The position numbers and the translations under genes are program-made. Shown here piece after piece: positions 1 to 8,069 of a stretch of DNA of 64,000 nt. The stretch is from the NCBI RefSeq assembly GCF_014192915.1, contig NZ_JACHYN010000014.1, forward strand, positions 116,454 to 180,453. Direction: 5' to 3'. Under the pieces are notes generated by a model that made no database searches, was not told the DNA's origin, and worked only from the letters and a program-made list of their open reading frames with translations. This DNA is from Azospirillum sp. OGB3. Its GTDB lineage: Bacteria > Pseudomonadota > Alphaproteobacteria > Azospirillales > Azospirillaceae. Position 1 is the stretch's first letter. The number at the start of each line of letters is the position of its first letter.

Positions 1-86
1 CGGCAGCAGGAATCCTCCCAGGGGCCGGAACCGGTTCCCGAAGTCCTCGCCCCAACCTGACCCAATAGACATGACGGAGCATTTTC

Positions 87-689
87 TTGGGACCCGTACG
101 GCAGGCGTTGCGCGAAGCGACCCGCGACATCCATGAGCGGCTGGACCGGGCGGCGGTGCTGCGCCCGCTGACCAGTCCGACGATCACCGTGGACGAATAC
201 CGCGACGCCCTGATCGCCCTGCACGGCTTCAACGCCCCCATCGAGCGGGCGTTGGGCGAGCGGGCGTTGGGCGAGCGGGCGTTGGGCGAGGGGGCGCTGG
301 GTGAGGGCGCCGAGCGGCTGGACCTGCTGCGCGCCGATCTGGCCGATCTGGGGGTGGATGCGGACTCATTGCCGGTGGCGGGGGCGCTGCCGGCGCTGGA
401 CGGCGTGCCGGCGCGGCTGGCGGCGCGCTATGTGCTGGACGGTTCCGCCCATGGCGGGAGGGCGATGCTGCCCAACGTCACCCGCGCGCTGGGCTTCGAC
501 GCCACGCACGGGGCGCGCTTCCTGGCCTCGGCCGGGATCGACATGGCCGGCCGCTGGAAGGCGCTGCTTGCCCGGCTGGAGAGCGATCTGGAGGCGCCCG
601 AGTCGGCGCAGGCCGCCTGCGCCACGGCGGTCGCCCTGTTCGCCGCGCTGGAGGTCTGGCTGGACGGTTTGGTCGCCAAGCCCGCCTGA
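87..689 (+). CDS. biliverdin-producing heme oxygenase family protein
   Basis: About 200 aa, the usual length for bacterial heme oxygenases, which open heme to biliverdin, CO and iron in the cytoplasm. The N-terminal LREATRDIHERLD helix carries the His (H16) expected as proximal heme ligand, and the rest is all-helical. The start is TTG; the ATG at 71 is out of frame. Residues about 52-73 are an in-frame repeat (ERALG three times, then EGALG) encoded by tandem 15-nt units, in a region that is normally a short loop. The product could be a bacteriophytochrome-type BphO or an iron-scavenging HemO; no phytochrome gene is adjacent, so the partner is unknown. Family assignment is good, specificity unknown. 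Confidence 0.8.
   Translation: MGPVRQALREATRDIHERLDRAAVLRPLTSPTITVDEYRDALIALHGFNAPIERALGERALGERALGEGALGEGAERLDLLRADLADLGVDADSLPVAGALPALDGVPARLAARYVLDGSAHGGRAMLPNVTRALGFDATHGARFLASAGIDMAGRWKALLARLESDLEAPESAQAACATAVALFAALEVWLDGLVAKPA
243..302 (+). repeat. tandem 15-bp repeat inside the heme oxygenase gene
   Basis: Three exact copies of GAGCGGGCGTTGGGC (243-257, 258-272, 273-287) are followed by a diverged fourth copy (288-302). The unit is a multiple of 3, so copy-number change keeps the reading frame and only lengthens or shortens a surface loop. Confidence 0.9.
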
Positions 690-783
690 ATGCCGACGAG
701 CGATGGCGGATGGACGCAGCGGATCGACGCAGTGGGTCGATGAGGGGCTTCACCGCGCCCGCCGCGCCCGCTAGGTTCCCTGC

Positions 784-1782
784 ATGACCACCGCCCCCGC
801 CCTCAACACCCCCGCCGCGCTCGCCGACGCGGTGCTGCGGGGTGACCGCCGCGCGCTCGCCCGCGCCATCACGCTGATCGAATCGACCCGGCGCGACCAC
901 CGCGCCCAGGCCGACGCCCTGCTGGAGACGCTGCTGCCCCACACCGGCAACTCGGTGCGGGTGGGCATTTCCGGCGTGCCGGGGGTGGGCAAGTCGACCT
1001 TCATCGAGGCGTTCGGGCAGCACGTCATCGCGCGCGGGCACAAAGTGGCGGTTCTGGCCATCGATCCGTCGTCGCAGCGCACCGGCGGTTCCATCCTGGG
1101 CGACAAGACGCGCATGGTCGACCTGTCGCGCGAGCCGAACGCCTTCATCCGTCCGTCGCCGGCCGGCGCCACGCTGGGCGGCGTGGCCCGCCGCACGCGC
1201 GAGGCCATGCTGGTCTGCGAGGCGGCGGGCTTCGACGTGATCGTGGTGGAGACGGTGGGCGTCGGCCAGTCGGAGACGGCGGTGGCCGACATGGTCGACC
1301 TGTTCATGCTGCTGCTGCTGCCCGCCGGTGGCGACGAGCTTCAGGGCATCAAGAAGGGCATCGTCGAACTGGCCGACCTCGTGGTCGTCAACAAGGCGGA
1401 CGGCGATCTCGCCAACACGGCGCGGCATACCGTCGCGGACTACCGCCACGCGCTGACCCTGCTGCGGCACGGCGACTGGCGCGTGCCGGTGCTGAGCTGC
1501 TCGGCCATCACGAAAGCCGGCATCGATTCGGTGTGGGAGACCATCGGGGAGCACAAGGCCATCACCGAGGCGTCCGGAGTCCGCGCCACGCGCCGCGCCG
1601 AGCAGGCCCGCGCCTGGCTGTGGAGCGAGATCCGCGAGACGCTGGTGGACGCCTTCAAGGGGCATCCCGCCGTGCGCGCCGACCTGTCCGCGCTGGAATC
1701 CCGCGTCACCGGCGGCGCCGTCACCCCCACCGCCGCCGCACGCATTCTGCTTGAAAAGTTCCTCGGGCGCGCGGTGGAGTAG
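784..1782 (+). CDS. meaB: methylmalonyl-CoA mutase-associated GTPase MeaB
   Basis: 332 aa, a SIMIBI-class P-loop GTPase of the MeaB/ArgK family that protects and loads adenosylcobalamin into methylmalonyl-CoA mutase. The Walker A GVPGVGKST lies at residues about 64-72, followed by AIDPSSQRTGGSILGDKTRM, the ETVGVGQSE switch region and the VVNKAD base-recognition motif. The C-terminal dimerisation helices are present. The mutase genes are not in this window, so the GTPase is not in an operon with its client here. It fits with the B12 uptake operon near 39-44 kb, since its client is B12-dependent. Assignment is confident. Confidence 0.95.
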   Translation: MTTAPALNTPAALADAVLRGDRRALARAITLIESTRRDHRAQADALLETLLPHTGNSVRVGISGVPGVGKSTFIEAFGQHVIARGHKVAVLAIDPSSQRTGGSILGDKTRMVDLSREPNAFIRPSPAGATLGGVARRTREAMLVCEAAGFDVIVVETVGVGQSETAVADMVDLFMLLLLPAGGDELQGIKKGIVELADLVVVNKADGDLANTARHTVADYRHALTLLRHGDWRVPVLSCSAITKAGIDSVWETIGEHKAITEASGVRATRRAEQARAWLWSEIRETLVDAFKGHPAVRADLSALESRVTGGAVTPTAAARILLEKFLGRAVE

Positions 1783-1977
1783 GTCCTTTCGGGTATGCTG
1801 CACCGCAACATTTCCGTTGCGCGACGATTCTCCCGTGCATAAGGTGGCGTGGGCGGGAAAGGAGCGCCTTCGTGGCGCTTGGGCGAGAGGTTTGCCCGCA
1901 GTCTCCTGGGGTATGAGCCGGAGTTGACTTGTCCGACACCGCCTCCGCGTCGAGTCGTCAACGGGAGACCTTAGGAC

Positions 1978-2784
1978 ATGGCCGCCAACTTTCTGGATCT
2001 TTTCGAGCGCTTCAATCCCCTCGCCCTGTCACCGCTGGGCAAGGCGAACGCCGAGACCTACGCCGCCCGCGGGACGCGCGTCGCCGGCGTGATGCAGGAC
2101 GGTTGCCGCCGCCTGCTCGACGGCGTGACCGCCGGCATCGGCGAGACGACCCACCTCGCCGGCGAATTCGCCAAGGTGCGCAGCCCGGCGGACCTCGTCG
2201 CCGTGCAGCGCGAATGGGCGACCGTCGCCCAGGCCCGGGTCGTCAACCAGGTGCAGACCGTTCTCGACGTCTCCTCGAAGATCGCCGCCGAACTGGGCGT
2301 CAGCCCGGTGACCCTGACGCCGGCCGCCCCGGCGCCCAAGGCCGCTCCGGTCGCCGCCCCGGTTCCGGCTCCGAAGGCGGTCGCTCCGAAGGTCGAGGCC
2401 CCCAAGGTCGAAGCGCCCAAGGCTGAGGAGAAGAAGGCCGAGGCGGCTCCCGCCCCCGCGCCGAAGAAGGCTCCGGCGGCCCGCAAGGCTCCGGCCAAGG
2501 CCGCCGCTCCCAAGGCCGCTCCGAAGGCCGAGGCGCCCGCTCCGAAGGCGGAACCGGTGAAGGCCGAAACGCCGAAGGTCGAGGCGGTTGCCGCCCCGGC
2601 GCCCAAGGCCGAGGAGAAGAAGACCGAGGTGAAGGCCGCCCCGAAGGTTGAGGAGAAGACGGCGGACGTGAAGGCTGAAGCTCCGAAGGTCGAAGCTCCC
2701 AAGGCCGACGCGCCGAAGCCGGAAGCGCCCAAGGCCGCTCCGAAGGCTGAGGAGAAGAAGGCCGCCGCTCCCGCCGCCCAGTAA
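1978..2784 (+). CDS. phasin family protein with long Lys/Glu/Ala/Pro tail
   Basis: 268 aa. Residues 1-115 form a helical phasin domain (NFLDLFERFNPLALSPLGKANAETYAARGTR...) of the kind that coats polyhydroxyalkanoate granules. From about residue 116 to the end the protein is low complexity: many KAAPK, KVEAPK and KAEEKK steps. K and E are roughly balanced, unlike the strongly basic tail of Pseudomonas PhaF. A GGGAG-like Shine-Dalgarno lies just upstream of ATG 1978. The gene stands alone between meaB and rpmB. It is probably granule-associated; whether the tail binds DNA or another partner cannot be told from sequence. Confidence 0.85.
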   Translation: MAANFLDLFERFNPLALSPLGKANAETYAARGTRVAGVMQDGCRRLLDGVTAGIGETTHLAGEFAKVRSPADLVAVQREWATVAQARVVNQVQTVLDVSSKIAAELGVSPVTLTPAAPAPKAAPVAAPVPAPKAVAPKVEAPKVEAPKAEEKKAEAAPAPAPKKAPAARKAPAKAAAPKAAPKAEAPAPKAEPVKAETPKVEAVAAPAPKAEEKKTEVKAAPKVEEKTADVKAEAPKVEAPKADAPKPEAPKAAPKAEEKKAAAPAAQ

Positions 2785-2797
2785 TCCCACCGGATCG

Positions 2798-2821
2798 CGG
2801 TCCCCGCCGGCCCGGGGACCG
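2798..2821 (+). terminator. probable terminator hairpin after phasin gene
   Basis: CGGTCCCCG at 2798-2806 pairs with CGGGGACCG at 2813-2821, 14 nt after the phasin stop codon. There is no clear T-run. A second hairpin (2831-2840 with 2855-2864) follows immediately. Confidence 0.55.
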
Positions 2822-2851
2822 TCGATCGGCGCGCGCCCGTCTCTTCCTTCC

Positions 2852-2881
2852 TTGACGGGCGCGCGCTTGTTCGACTATAAC
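2852..2881 (+). promoter_or_regulatory. candidate sigma-70 promoter of rpmB
   Basis: TTGACG (2852-2857), an 18-nt spacer and TATAAC (2876-2881), about 70 nt upstream of the rpmB start. The -35 box overlaps the right arm of the inverted repeat 2831-2840/2855-2864. Confidence 0.55.
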
Positions 2882-2948
2882 GCCGCCTCCTTCGGGCGGT
2901 ATGCTGCCCGGGACCGGGTTTCATTTGCTAAAATAAAGGATCACTCCG

Positions 2949-3251
2949 ATGGCACGTCGGTGCTCCGTGACCGGCAAGGGCACGCAGTTTGGCAACAACG
3001 TCAGCCACGCCAACAACAAGACCCGCCGCCGTTTCCAGCCGAACCTGCAGGAAACCGCGCTGCTGAGCGACGCTCTGGGTCAGATGGTGCGCCTGCGTAT
3101 CTCCACCAACGCGATCCGTTCGATCGAGCACAAGGGCGGCCTCGACGCCTTCCTGCTCGACGCGAAGGACGACGTCCTCAGCCTGGAAGCGCGCCGCCTG
3201 AAGCGCCGCATCGCCAAGGCCCAGGACAAGCAGCAGGCCGTCGCGGCCTGA
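2949..3251 (+). CDS. rpmB: 50S ribosomal protein L28
   Basis: 100 aa, the longer alphaproteobacterial form of bL28. MARRCSVTGKGTQFGNNVSHANNKTRRRFQPNLQ is cut here only for description: residues 1-8 and the NNVSHANNKTRRRF block at about 16-29 are the conserved L28 signature. The C-terminus is the usual basic tail ending in AQDKQQAVAA. A purine-rich AAAGGA lies upstream of the ATG. It is monocistronic, with its own promoter upstream and an intrinsic terminator downstream. Confidence 0.97.
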   Translation: MARRCSVTGKGTQFGNNVSHANNKTRRRFQPNLQETALLSDALGQMVRLRISTNAIRSIEHKGGLDAFLLDAKDDVLSLEARRLKRRIAKAQDKQQAVAA

Positions 3252-3393
3252 GGCTGACCGCCTGGAGGCGCCGGAGCGCGTCCAGGCGATTCTGGTGACG
3301 TCACCGCGGGGCGGCAAACTCCGCGGCCGGGTGTCAAGCCCCACACCAGGACGACTCCGACTCTCGGTTGCACCGAACCCCGGTTGAGAGTGC

Positions 3394-3427
3394 CGCGCGC
3401 ATCGCCGAAAGGCGTTGCGCGCGTTTT
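3394..3427 (+). terminator. intrinsic terminator downstream of rpmB
   Basis: Stem CGCGCGCA (3394-3401) pairs with TGCGCGCG (3416-3423). An inner CGCC/GGCG stem closes on a GAAA tetraloop, and four T residues follow at 3424-3427. It lies 140 nt after rpmB and just before the convergent gene's stop, so it separates the two transcripts. Confidence 0.7.
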
Positions 3428-3446
3428 GTCGTTTCCGGGGGTTGCC

Positions 3447-4220
3447 CTAAAACGACCGCTGCACGCCCAGCAGCAGGCGGTAGCGCGGCGAATCGGGGCC
3501 GAACCCGACGCCGATGCCGGCACCCACGGCGAGGTCTTCGCCGACGAGATGCCGGACGCCGGCCTCCACGAAATTGTCGGCCTTGCCACGCTCCGGCGAC
3601 TGCTCGCGCACCACGTCGAAGGCCACGGCGGTGGCCGGGCCGACCGGGGCGTTCATCCCGGCCGCCATGATGAAGCGGTTGTCGCGCTCGCCCGGCTCCG
3701 GATCGAACCGATGCCGCCAGGACAGGTTGGCGTGCAGGCGCGGTGCGCTGGCGGCGGTGCCGAGCGGCTGGGTCAGGCGCCCGGTGATCCCGGCCTCGGT
3801 CGTTTTGCTCCCCGACCCGTAGGGGATGCTGACCAGCGGCTCCACCGAGAGGCCCAGCCGTCCCTGCGAGGGTGCGAGGATGTTGTATTCGGCGGACAGC
3901 TTGACGTCGCCCTGCTGCGCGTCGTCGGCGTTGCCGACGCGGTAGCCGGGATTGGCCTTCAGCGCCAGGCCGTCGGCGACGCCGACCTGGAGTTCCGGGT
4001 CGAAGGTCAGGCGGTTGCGCCCGCCGTCCCCCTTCAGCCGGTCGAAGAAGGCGCGGACCTTCACGTCGACGCTGCCCTTCTCGATGGCCGCGGCGTCCTC
4101 GACGGTGACCGGCAGTTCCGACGACAGCGCCATGCGCTCGTCGTCCTGCGCGCGGGCGGTCCCGACGGCAGTGAGCAGCCCGGCGGCGAGGGTGAGGCCC
4201 GCGAGGGCGGCGTGGCGCAT
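3447..4220 (-). CDS. putative outer-membrane beta-barrel protein
   Basis: 257 aa. A clear Sec signal peptide (MRHAALAGLTLAAGLLTAVGTARA, cleavage before QDD) is followed by alternating hydrophobic/polar strands, and the chain ends in phenylalanine (GVQRSF), typical of BAM-inserted outer-membrane barrels. The layout (predicted 10-12 strands, conserved Pro-Gly-Tyr and FDPELQVG motifs) resembles MetA-pathway/transporter-like outer-membrane proteins, but I cannot name the family with certainty. The start at 4220 is chosen because it gives the signal peptide; upstream in-frame sequence overlaps recX in another frame. Function unknown. Confidence 0.75.
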   Translation of the reverse strand: MRHAALAGLTLAAGLLTAVGTARAQDDERMALSSELPVTVEDAAAIEKGSVDVKVRAFFDRLKGDGGRNRLTFDPELQVGVADGLALKANPGYRVGNADDAQQGDVKLSAEYNILAPSQGRLGLSVEPLVSIPYGSGSKTTEAGITGRLTQPLGTAASAPRLHANLSWRHRFDPEPGERDNRFIMAAGMNAPVGPATAVAFDVVREQSPERGKADNFVEAGVRHLVGEDLAVGAGIGVGFGPDSPRYRLLLGVQRSF

Positions 4221-4294
4221 GTCTGCTTTCCCGAACCGGTGGCGTTTGCCGAACAACAGCCGGGCGGGGCGAACGGGCCGCGGAGGGGAGGGGG

Positions 4295-4855
4295 TTACTC
4301 CACCGAGTCGGGGTCTTCGGCGTCCACCACCCGCCGGGCGATGTCGTAGGCGAAGCCGGCGCGGCCCAGCGCCGCCAGATCCTTGTCGCGGAACTCCGCG
4401 CGCTTCTCCGGCAGGCGGTAGGGGCCGAGCCGGCGGCGGCGGGCCAGCGCCAGGGCGGCGGTCAGGTTCAGGTCGCCCTCCACCTCCTCGTCCAGCGACT
4501 CCAGCGCGCGGTCGGCCTCGTCGCGGCCGATGCCCTTGGCGGACAGCTTCTCGCGGATGGCGCGGGTCGAGGTGCCGCGGCGGTGCAGGCTGGCCGCGCG
4601 CATCTCCGCGTACGCCGCGTCGTTGAGCAGGCCGCTGCGCAGGTAGCGGGCGATCAGGTCTTCGACCCAGCGCGCCCCCTCCGCGGGATCGGTGCCGTGG
4701 GCCTGGGCGGAGCGGTCGACCTTGCGCATCAGCACGCGGCGCAGGCTGGCCGAGGAGCTGGCGAAGCGCTGGAGATAGTGCAGGGCCGCGTTCTCCAGAT
4801 ACTGGGCGGTGACGCGGCGCGGCGGCTTGCGGGCCGGCGGCTGGTCGCGGGTCAT
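4295..4855 (-). CDS. recX: regulatory protein RecX
   Basis: 186 aa, three-helix RecX repeats (YLENAALHYLQRFASSSASLRRVL, then DLIARYLRSGLLNDAAYAE, then IREKLSAKGIGRDEADRAL). RecX binds RecA filaments and limits recombinase activity. In many bacteria it sits behind recA; here it does not, as is common in Alphaproteobacteria. It is divergent from the ABC permease at 4936 and 74 nt upstream of the outer-membrane gene on the same strand. Confident family call from repeat pattern and length. Confidence 0.88.
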   Translation of the reverse strand: MTRDQPPARKPPRRVTAQYLENAALHYLQRFASSSASLRRVLMRKVDRSAQAHGTDPAEGARWVEDLIARYLRSGLLNDAAYAEMRAASLHRRGTSTRAIREKLSAKGIGRDEADRALESLDEEVEGDLNLTAALALARRRRLGPYRLPEKRAEFRDKDLAALGRAGFAYDIARRVVDAEDPDSVE

Positions 4856-4935
4856 GGCTGTCTCCCGTCCGGGGGCGGTTGCCGGAACGGGCGGCGCGCC
4901 CTAAAGTCCGGTCCATTCCTGTGAATCGTGGTGCG

Positions 4936-5739
4936 ATGACTCATCCTCTCCCTCCCATGCCCCGCCAGGTCGGCGCCGTCAACTGGGTCGGCCTGTGGAC
5001 CCTCTACGCGCGCGAGGTGCGCCGGTTCCTGAAGGTGCACCAGCAGACCGTCTGGGCGCCCGTGGTCACCACCCTGCTGTTCTACGCCGTCTTCGCGCTG
5101 GCGCTGGGTGGTGCCGTGCGGATGATCGGCACGGTGCCCTATCTGGAGTTCCTGGCGCCTGGCCTGATCATGATGGCGATGGCTCAGAACGCCTTCGCCA
5201 ACACCTCCTCCTCCGTGGTGATCGCCAAGGTCCAGGGCAACATCGTCGATATCCTGATGCCGCCGATGGCCCCGCTGGAGCTGGCCTTCGGCTTCGTCAT
5301 GGGCGGGGTGACGCGCGGCCTGCTGGTCGGGCTGGTCACCGGGCTGGCGATCTGGGCCTTCGTCCCGGTGCGCATCGCCCATCCGGAGTTCGTGATCTTC
5401 CACGCCCTGATGGCCTCCATGCTGCTGTCGCTGCTCGGGCTGGTCGGCGGCATCTGGTCGGAGAAGTTCGACAACATCGCGGCGGTGACCAACTTCGTGG
5501 TGACGCCGCTGTCCTTCCTGTCCGGCACCTTCTATTCGGTGGAAACGCTGCCGCCGGTGTTCTGGTGGATCGCCCATTTCGACCCGTTCTTCTACATGAT
5601 CGACGGCTTCCGCTACGGCTTCATCGGGCGGTCGGACGGCACGCTGGGGATCGGGATTCTCGTGATGCTGGCCGTCAACGGCGGCCTGTGGTGGCTGGCG
5701 TGGCGCATGCTGAAGACGGGCTACAAGCTCAAGGCGTAA
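4936..5739 (+). CDS. ABC-2 type transporter permease
   Basis: 267 aa with six predicted membrane segments and the ABC-2 signature region (YLEFLAPGLIMMAMAQNAFANTSSS... FLSGTFYSVETLPPVFWWIAHFDPFFYMIDGFRYG). It is of the YadH/NodJ class that exports polysaccharide, drugs or metals with a separate ATPase. No ATP-binding gene lies next to it, so it is an orphan half-transporter in this window. Start: ATG 4936 is preferred; a TTG at 4879 and a GTG at 4921 are in frame but lack a better ribosome site. Substrate unknown. Confidence 0.85.
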   Translation: MTHPLPPMPRQVGAVNWVGLWTLYAREVRRFLKVHQQTVWAPVVTTLLFYAVFALALGGAVRMIGTVPYLEFLAPGLIMMAMAQNAFANTSSSVVIAKVQGNIVDILMPPMAPLELAFGFVMGGVTRGLLVGLVTGLAIWAFVPVRIAHPEFVIFHALMASMLLSLLGLVGGIWSEKFDNIAAVTNFVVTPLSFLSGTFYSVETLPPVFWWIAHFDPFFYMIDGFRYGFIGRSDGTLGIGILVMLAVNGGLWWLAWRMLKTGYKLKA

Positions 5740-5786
5740 ATTCGCCGGAATCCGGCCGAATTCAGCCGGTCGGCGTAGCCAATCCG

Positions 5787-5815
5787 TTGACAGGGTGAAG
5801 TGACATCTTGATATT
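5787..5815 (+). promoter_or_regulatory. strong candidate sigma-70 promoter of argD-argF
   Basis: A perfect TTGACA (5787-5792), a 17-nt spacer and GATATT (5810-5815). It precedes argD by about 60 nt. Confidence 0.65.
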
Positions 5816-5823
5816 CGACGGTT

Positions 5824-5849
5824 CCCGGCGGGCGAGGGTGTCCGCCGGG
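5824..5849 (+). promoter_or_regulatory. GC-rich hairpin in argD leader
   Basis: CCCGGCGG (5824-5831) pairs with CCGCCGGG (5842-5849), followed by CTTTCCTCATT and then the TGGAGG ribosome site. It sits between the promoter and the ribosome site, where it could act as an attenuator or a stability element. Function inferred only. Confidence 0.4.
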
Positions 5850-5874
5850 CTTTCCTCATTTGGAGGTTTTCGCT

Positions 5875-7044
5875 GTGATTCCGGTCGTCATGCCCACATA
5901 TGCCCGCGCCGACATCGTGTTCGAGCGCGGCGAAGGTCCGTATCTGTACGCGACCGACGGGCGACGATTCCTCGACTTCGCCGCCGGTGTGGCGGTGAAC
6001 GTCCTCGGCCACGCGAATCCCTATCTGGTCGAGGCGCTGACCGCCCAGGCCCACAAGCTCTGGCACACCTCCAACCTGTTCCGGGTCGCCGGGCAGGAGA
6101 GCCTCGCCAAGCGGCTGACCGAGGCGACCTTCGCCGACACCGTGTTCTTCACGAACTCGGGCGCCGAGGCGTGGGAATGTGGCGCCAAGCTGATCCGCAA
6201 ATACCATTACGAGAAGGGCGACAAGGCCCGCACCCGCATCATCACCTTCGAGCAGGCCTTCCACGGCCGCACGCTGGCGGCGGTGTCGGCGGCGCAGCAG
6301 GAGAAGCTGATCAAGGGCTTCGGCCCGCTGCTCGACGGCTTCGACCTCGTGCCCTTCGGCGATCTGGAGGCGGTGCGCGCCGCCATCACCGACCGCACCG
6401 CGGCCATCTGCCTGGAGCCGATCCAGGGTGAGGGCGGCATCCGCACCGGCTCGGTCGAGTTCCTGCGCGGCCTGCGCGCGCTGTGCGACCAGCACGGGCT
6501 GCTGCTGTTCCTGGACGAGATCCAGTGTGGCATGGGCCGCACCGGCAAGCTGTTCGCCCATGAATGGGCCGGCATCACGCCGGACGTCATGGCGGTGGCC
6601 AAGGGCATCGGCGGCGGCTTCCCGCTGGGCGCCTGCCTCGCCACCGAGACGGCGGCGTCGGGCATGACCGCCGGCACCCACGGCTCGACCTACGGCGGCA
6701 ACCCGCTGGCCACCGCGGTCGGCAACGCCGTGCTGGACAAGGTGCTGGAGCCCGGCTTCCTCGACCATGTGCAGCGCATCGGCGGCCTGCTCCAGGACCG
6801 TCTGGCCGGGCTGGTGGCCGAGAACCCGGCGGTCTTCACGGGCGTGCGCGGCAAGGGGCTGATGCTCGGCCTCGCCTGCGGCCCGGCGGTCGGCGACGTG
6901 GTGGCGGCGCTGCGCGCCAACGGCCTGCTGTCGGTTCCGGCGGGCGAGAACGTGGTCCGGCTGCTGCCGCCGCTGAACATCGGCGAGGCCGAGGTGGAGG
7001 AGGCCGTGGCCATCCTCGCCAAGACCGCCAAGGAGCTGGTGTGA
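5875..7044 (+). CDS. argD: acetylornithine aminotransferase
   Basis: 389 aa class-III PLP aminotransferase that transaminates N-acetylglutamate semialdehyde to acetylornithine in arginine synthesis. Visible motifs are NSGAEAWECGAK, the EPIQGEGGI stretch, FLDEIQCGMGRTGK and the Schiff-base lysine in AVAKGIGGGFPLGA. The GTG at 5875 is chosen over the TTG at 5860 because TGGAGG (5861-5866) is placed correctly for it, and the protein then begins MIPVVMPTYARADI as in relatives. The stop overlaps the argF start (TGATG), giving translational coupling. Confidence 0.94.
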   Translation: MIPVVMPTYARADIVFERGEGPYLYATDGRRFLDFAAGVAVNVLGHANPYLVEALTAQAHKLWHTSNLFRVAGQESLAKRLTEATFADTVFFTNSGAEAWECGAKLIRKYHYEKGDKARTRIITFEQAFHGRTLAAVSAAQQEKLIKGFGPLLDGFDLVPFGDLEAVRAAITDRTAAICLEPIQGEGGIRTGSVEFLRGLRALCDQHGLLLFLDEIQCGMGRTGKLFAHEWAGITPDVMAVAKGIGGGFPLGACLATETAASGMTAGTHGSTYGGNPLATAVGNAVLDKVLEPGFLDHVQRIGGLLQDRLAGLVAENPAVFTGVRGKGLMLGLACGPAVGDVVAALRANGLLSVPAGENVVRLLPPLNIGEAEVEEAVAILAKTAKELV

Positions 7045-7958
7045 TGTCCGCCGTCCGTCATTTCCTCGACATCGACCGGCTGGACAAGGCGACCCTGCGC
7101 CAGATCCTCGCCATGGCCGCGACCATCAAGAAGGACATCCCGGCCTACCGCTCGCTGTTCGCGGGCCGCACGCTGGCGATGATCTTCGAGAAGCCGTCGA
7201 CTCGCACCCGCGTCTCCTTCGAGGTGGGCATGCGCCAGCTCGGCGGCGACGTGGTGGTGCTGAAGCCCGACGACATGCAGCTCGGCCGCGGCGAGACCAT
7301 CGGCGACACCGCCCGCGTGCTGTCCCGCTACGTGGACGCGGTGATGGTCCGCACCATGGGCGAGGAGCGCGTGCACGAGCTGGCCGAGTTCGCCTCGGTG
7401 CCGATCATCAACGGCCTGACCGACCAGTCGCACCCCTGCCAGATCATGGCCGACGTGATGACCTTCGAGGAGCATCGCGGCCCCATCGAAGGGCGCACGG
7501 TGGCCTGGATCGGCGACGTGAACAACGTGGCGGTGAGCTGGGTCCATGTGGCGGTGCGCCTCGGCGTGGAGATCCGCCTCGGCTGCCCGGAGATCTACGG
7601 CCCGGCGCCGGAGCTGCTGGACTGGGTGAAGCGCGAGGGCGGGCGGATCACCGTCACCACCTCGCCGGAGGAGGCCGTGCGCGGCGCCGACTGCGTGGTC
7701 ACCGACGCCTGGGCCTCCATGCACAACACCGACGTGGACGAGCGGGCGGCGGTCCTGGGTCCCTATCAGGTCAACGAGGCGCTGATGGATCTCGCCGCCC
7801 CCGACGCCCTGTTCATGCACTGCCTGCCCGCCCACCGCGGGGAGGAGGTGACCGACGGGGTGATCGACGGCCGGCACTCGGTCGTCTGGGACGAGGCGGA
7901 AAATCGCCTGCACGCCCAGAAGGCCATACTGGCATGGTGCCTCGGCGCCACTATTTAA
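7044..7958 (+). CDS. argF: ornithine carbamoyltransferase
   Basis: 304 aa. It makes citrulline from ornithine and carbamoyl phosphate. The carbamoyl-phosphate loop EKPSTRTRVSFEVG, the HPCQIMAD motif, the ornithine loop and the HCLPAHRGEEV motif are all present. The ATG at 7044 overlaps the argD stop by one base, so the pair forms a coupled operon from the promoter at 5787. A long perfect hairpin begins 37 nt after the stop. Confidence 0.96.
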   Translation: MSAVRHFLDIDRLDKATLRQILAMAATIKKDIPAYRSLFAGRTLAMIFEKPSTRTRVSFEVGMRQLGGDVVVLKPDDMQLGRGETIGDTARVLSRYVDAVMVRTMGEERVHELAEFASVPIINGLTDQSHPCQIMADVMTFEEHRGPIEGRTVAWIGDVNNVAVSWVHVAVRLGVEIRLGCPEIYGPAPELLDWVKREGGRITVTTSPEEAVRGADCVVTDAWASMHNTDVDERAAVLGPYQVNEALMDLAAPDALFMHCLPAHRGEEVTDGVIDGRHSVVWDEAENRLHAQKAILAWCLGATI

Positions 7959-7994
7959 GAGCACTTGGGGCTAAGAGCCCTTGGAATTGGAGTC

Positions 7995-8044
7995 ATGGCC
8001 CGGCGCCGCCCCCTGCGATGAGCGGGATGGCGGCGCCGGGCCAT
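7995..8044 (+). terminator. perfect 16-bp inverted repeat between argF and hslO
   Basis: ATGGCCCGGCGCCGCC (7995-8010) and its exact complement (8029-8044) flank an 18-nt loop. It is a very stable stem lacking a T-run, so it may terminate argF transcription, protect its 3' end, or govern hslO. An in-frame ATG (8043) sits in its right arm, which argues against that codon as the hslO start. Confidence 0.6.
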
Positions 8045-8069
8045 GGCCTGTCGTAACTTCGAGGACATC

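Noticed and set aside
4852..6768. 638-aa minus-strand frame across the ABC-2 permease and argD
   Set aside because: Spans two well-supported plus-strand genes and has only repetitive His/Arg/Gly content.
8043..8069. Upstream start of hslO at 8043
   Set aside because: The ATG lies in the right arm of a perfect hairpin; the ATG at 8070 has a GAGG site.
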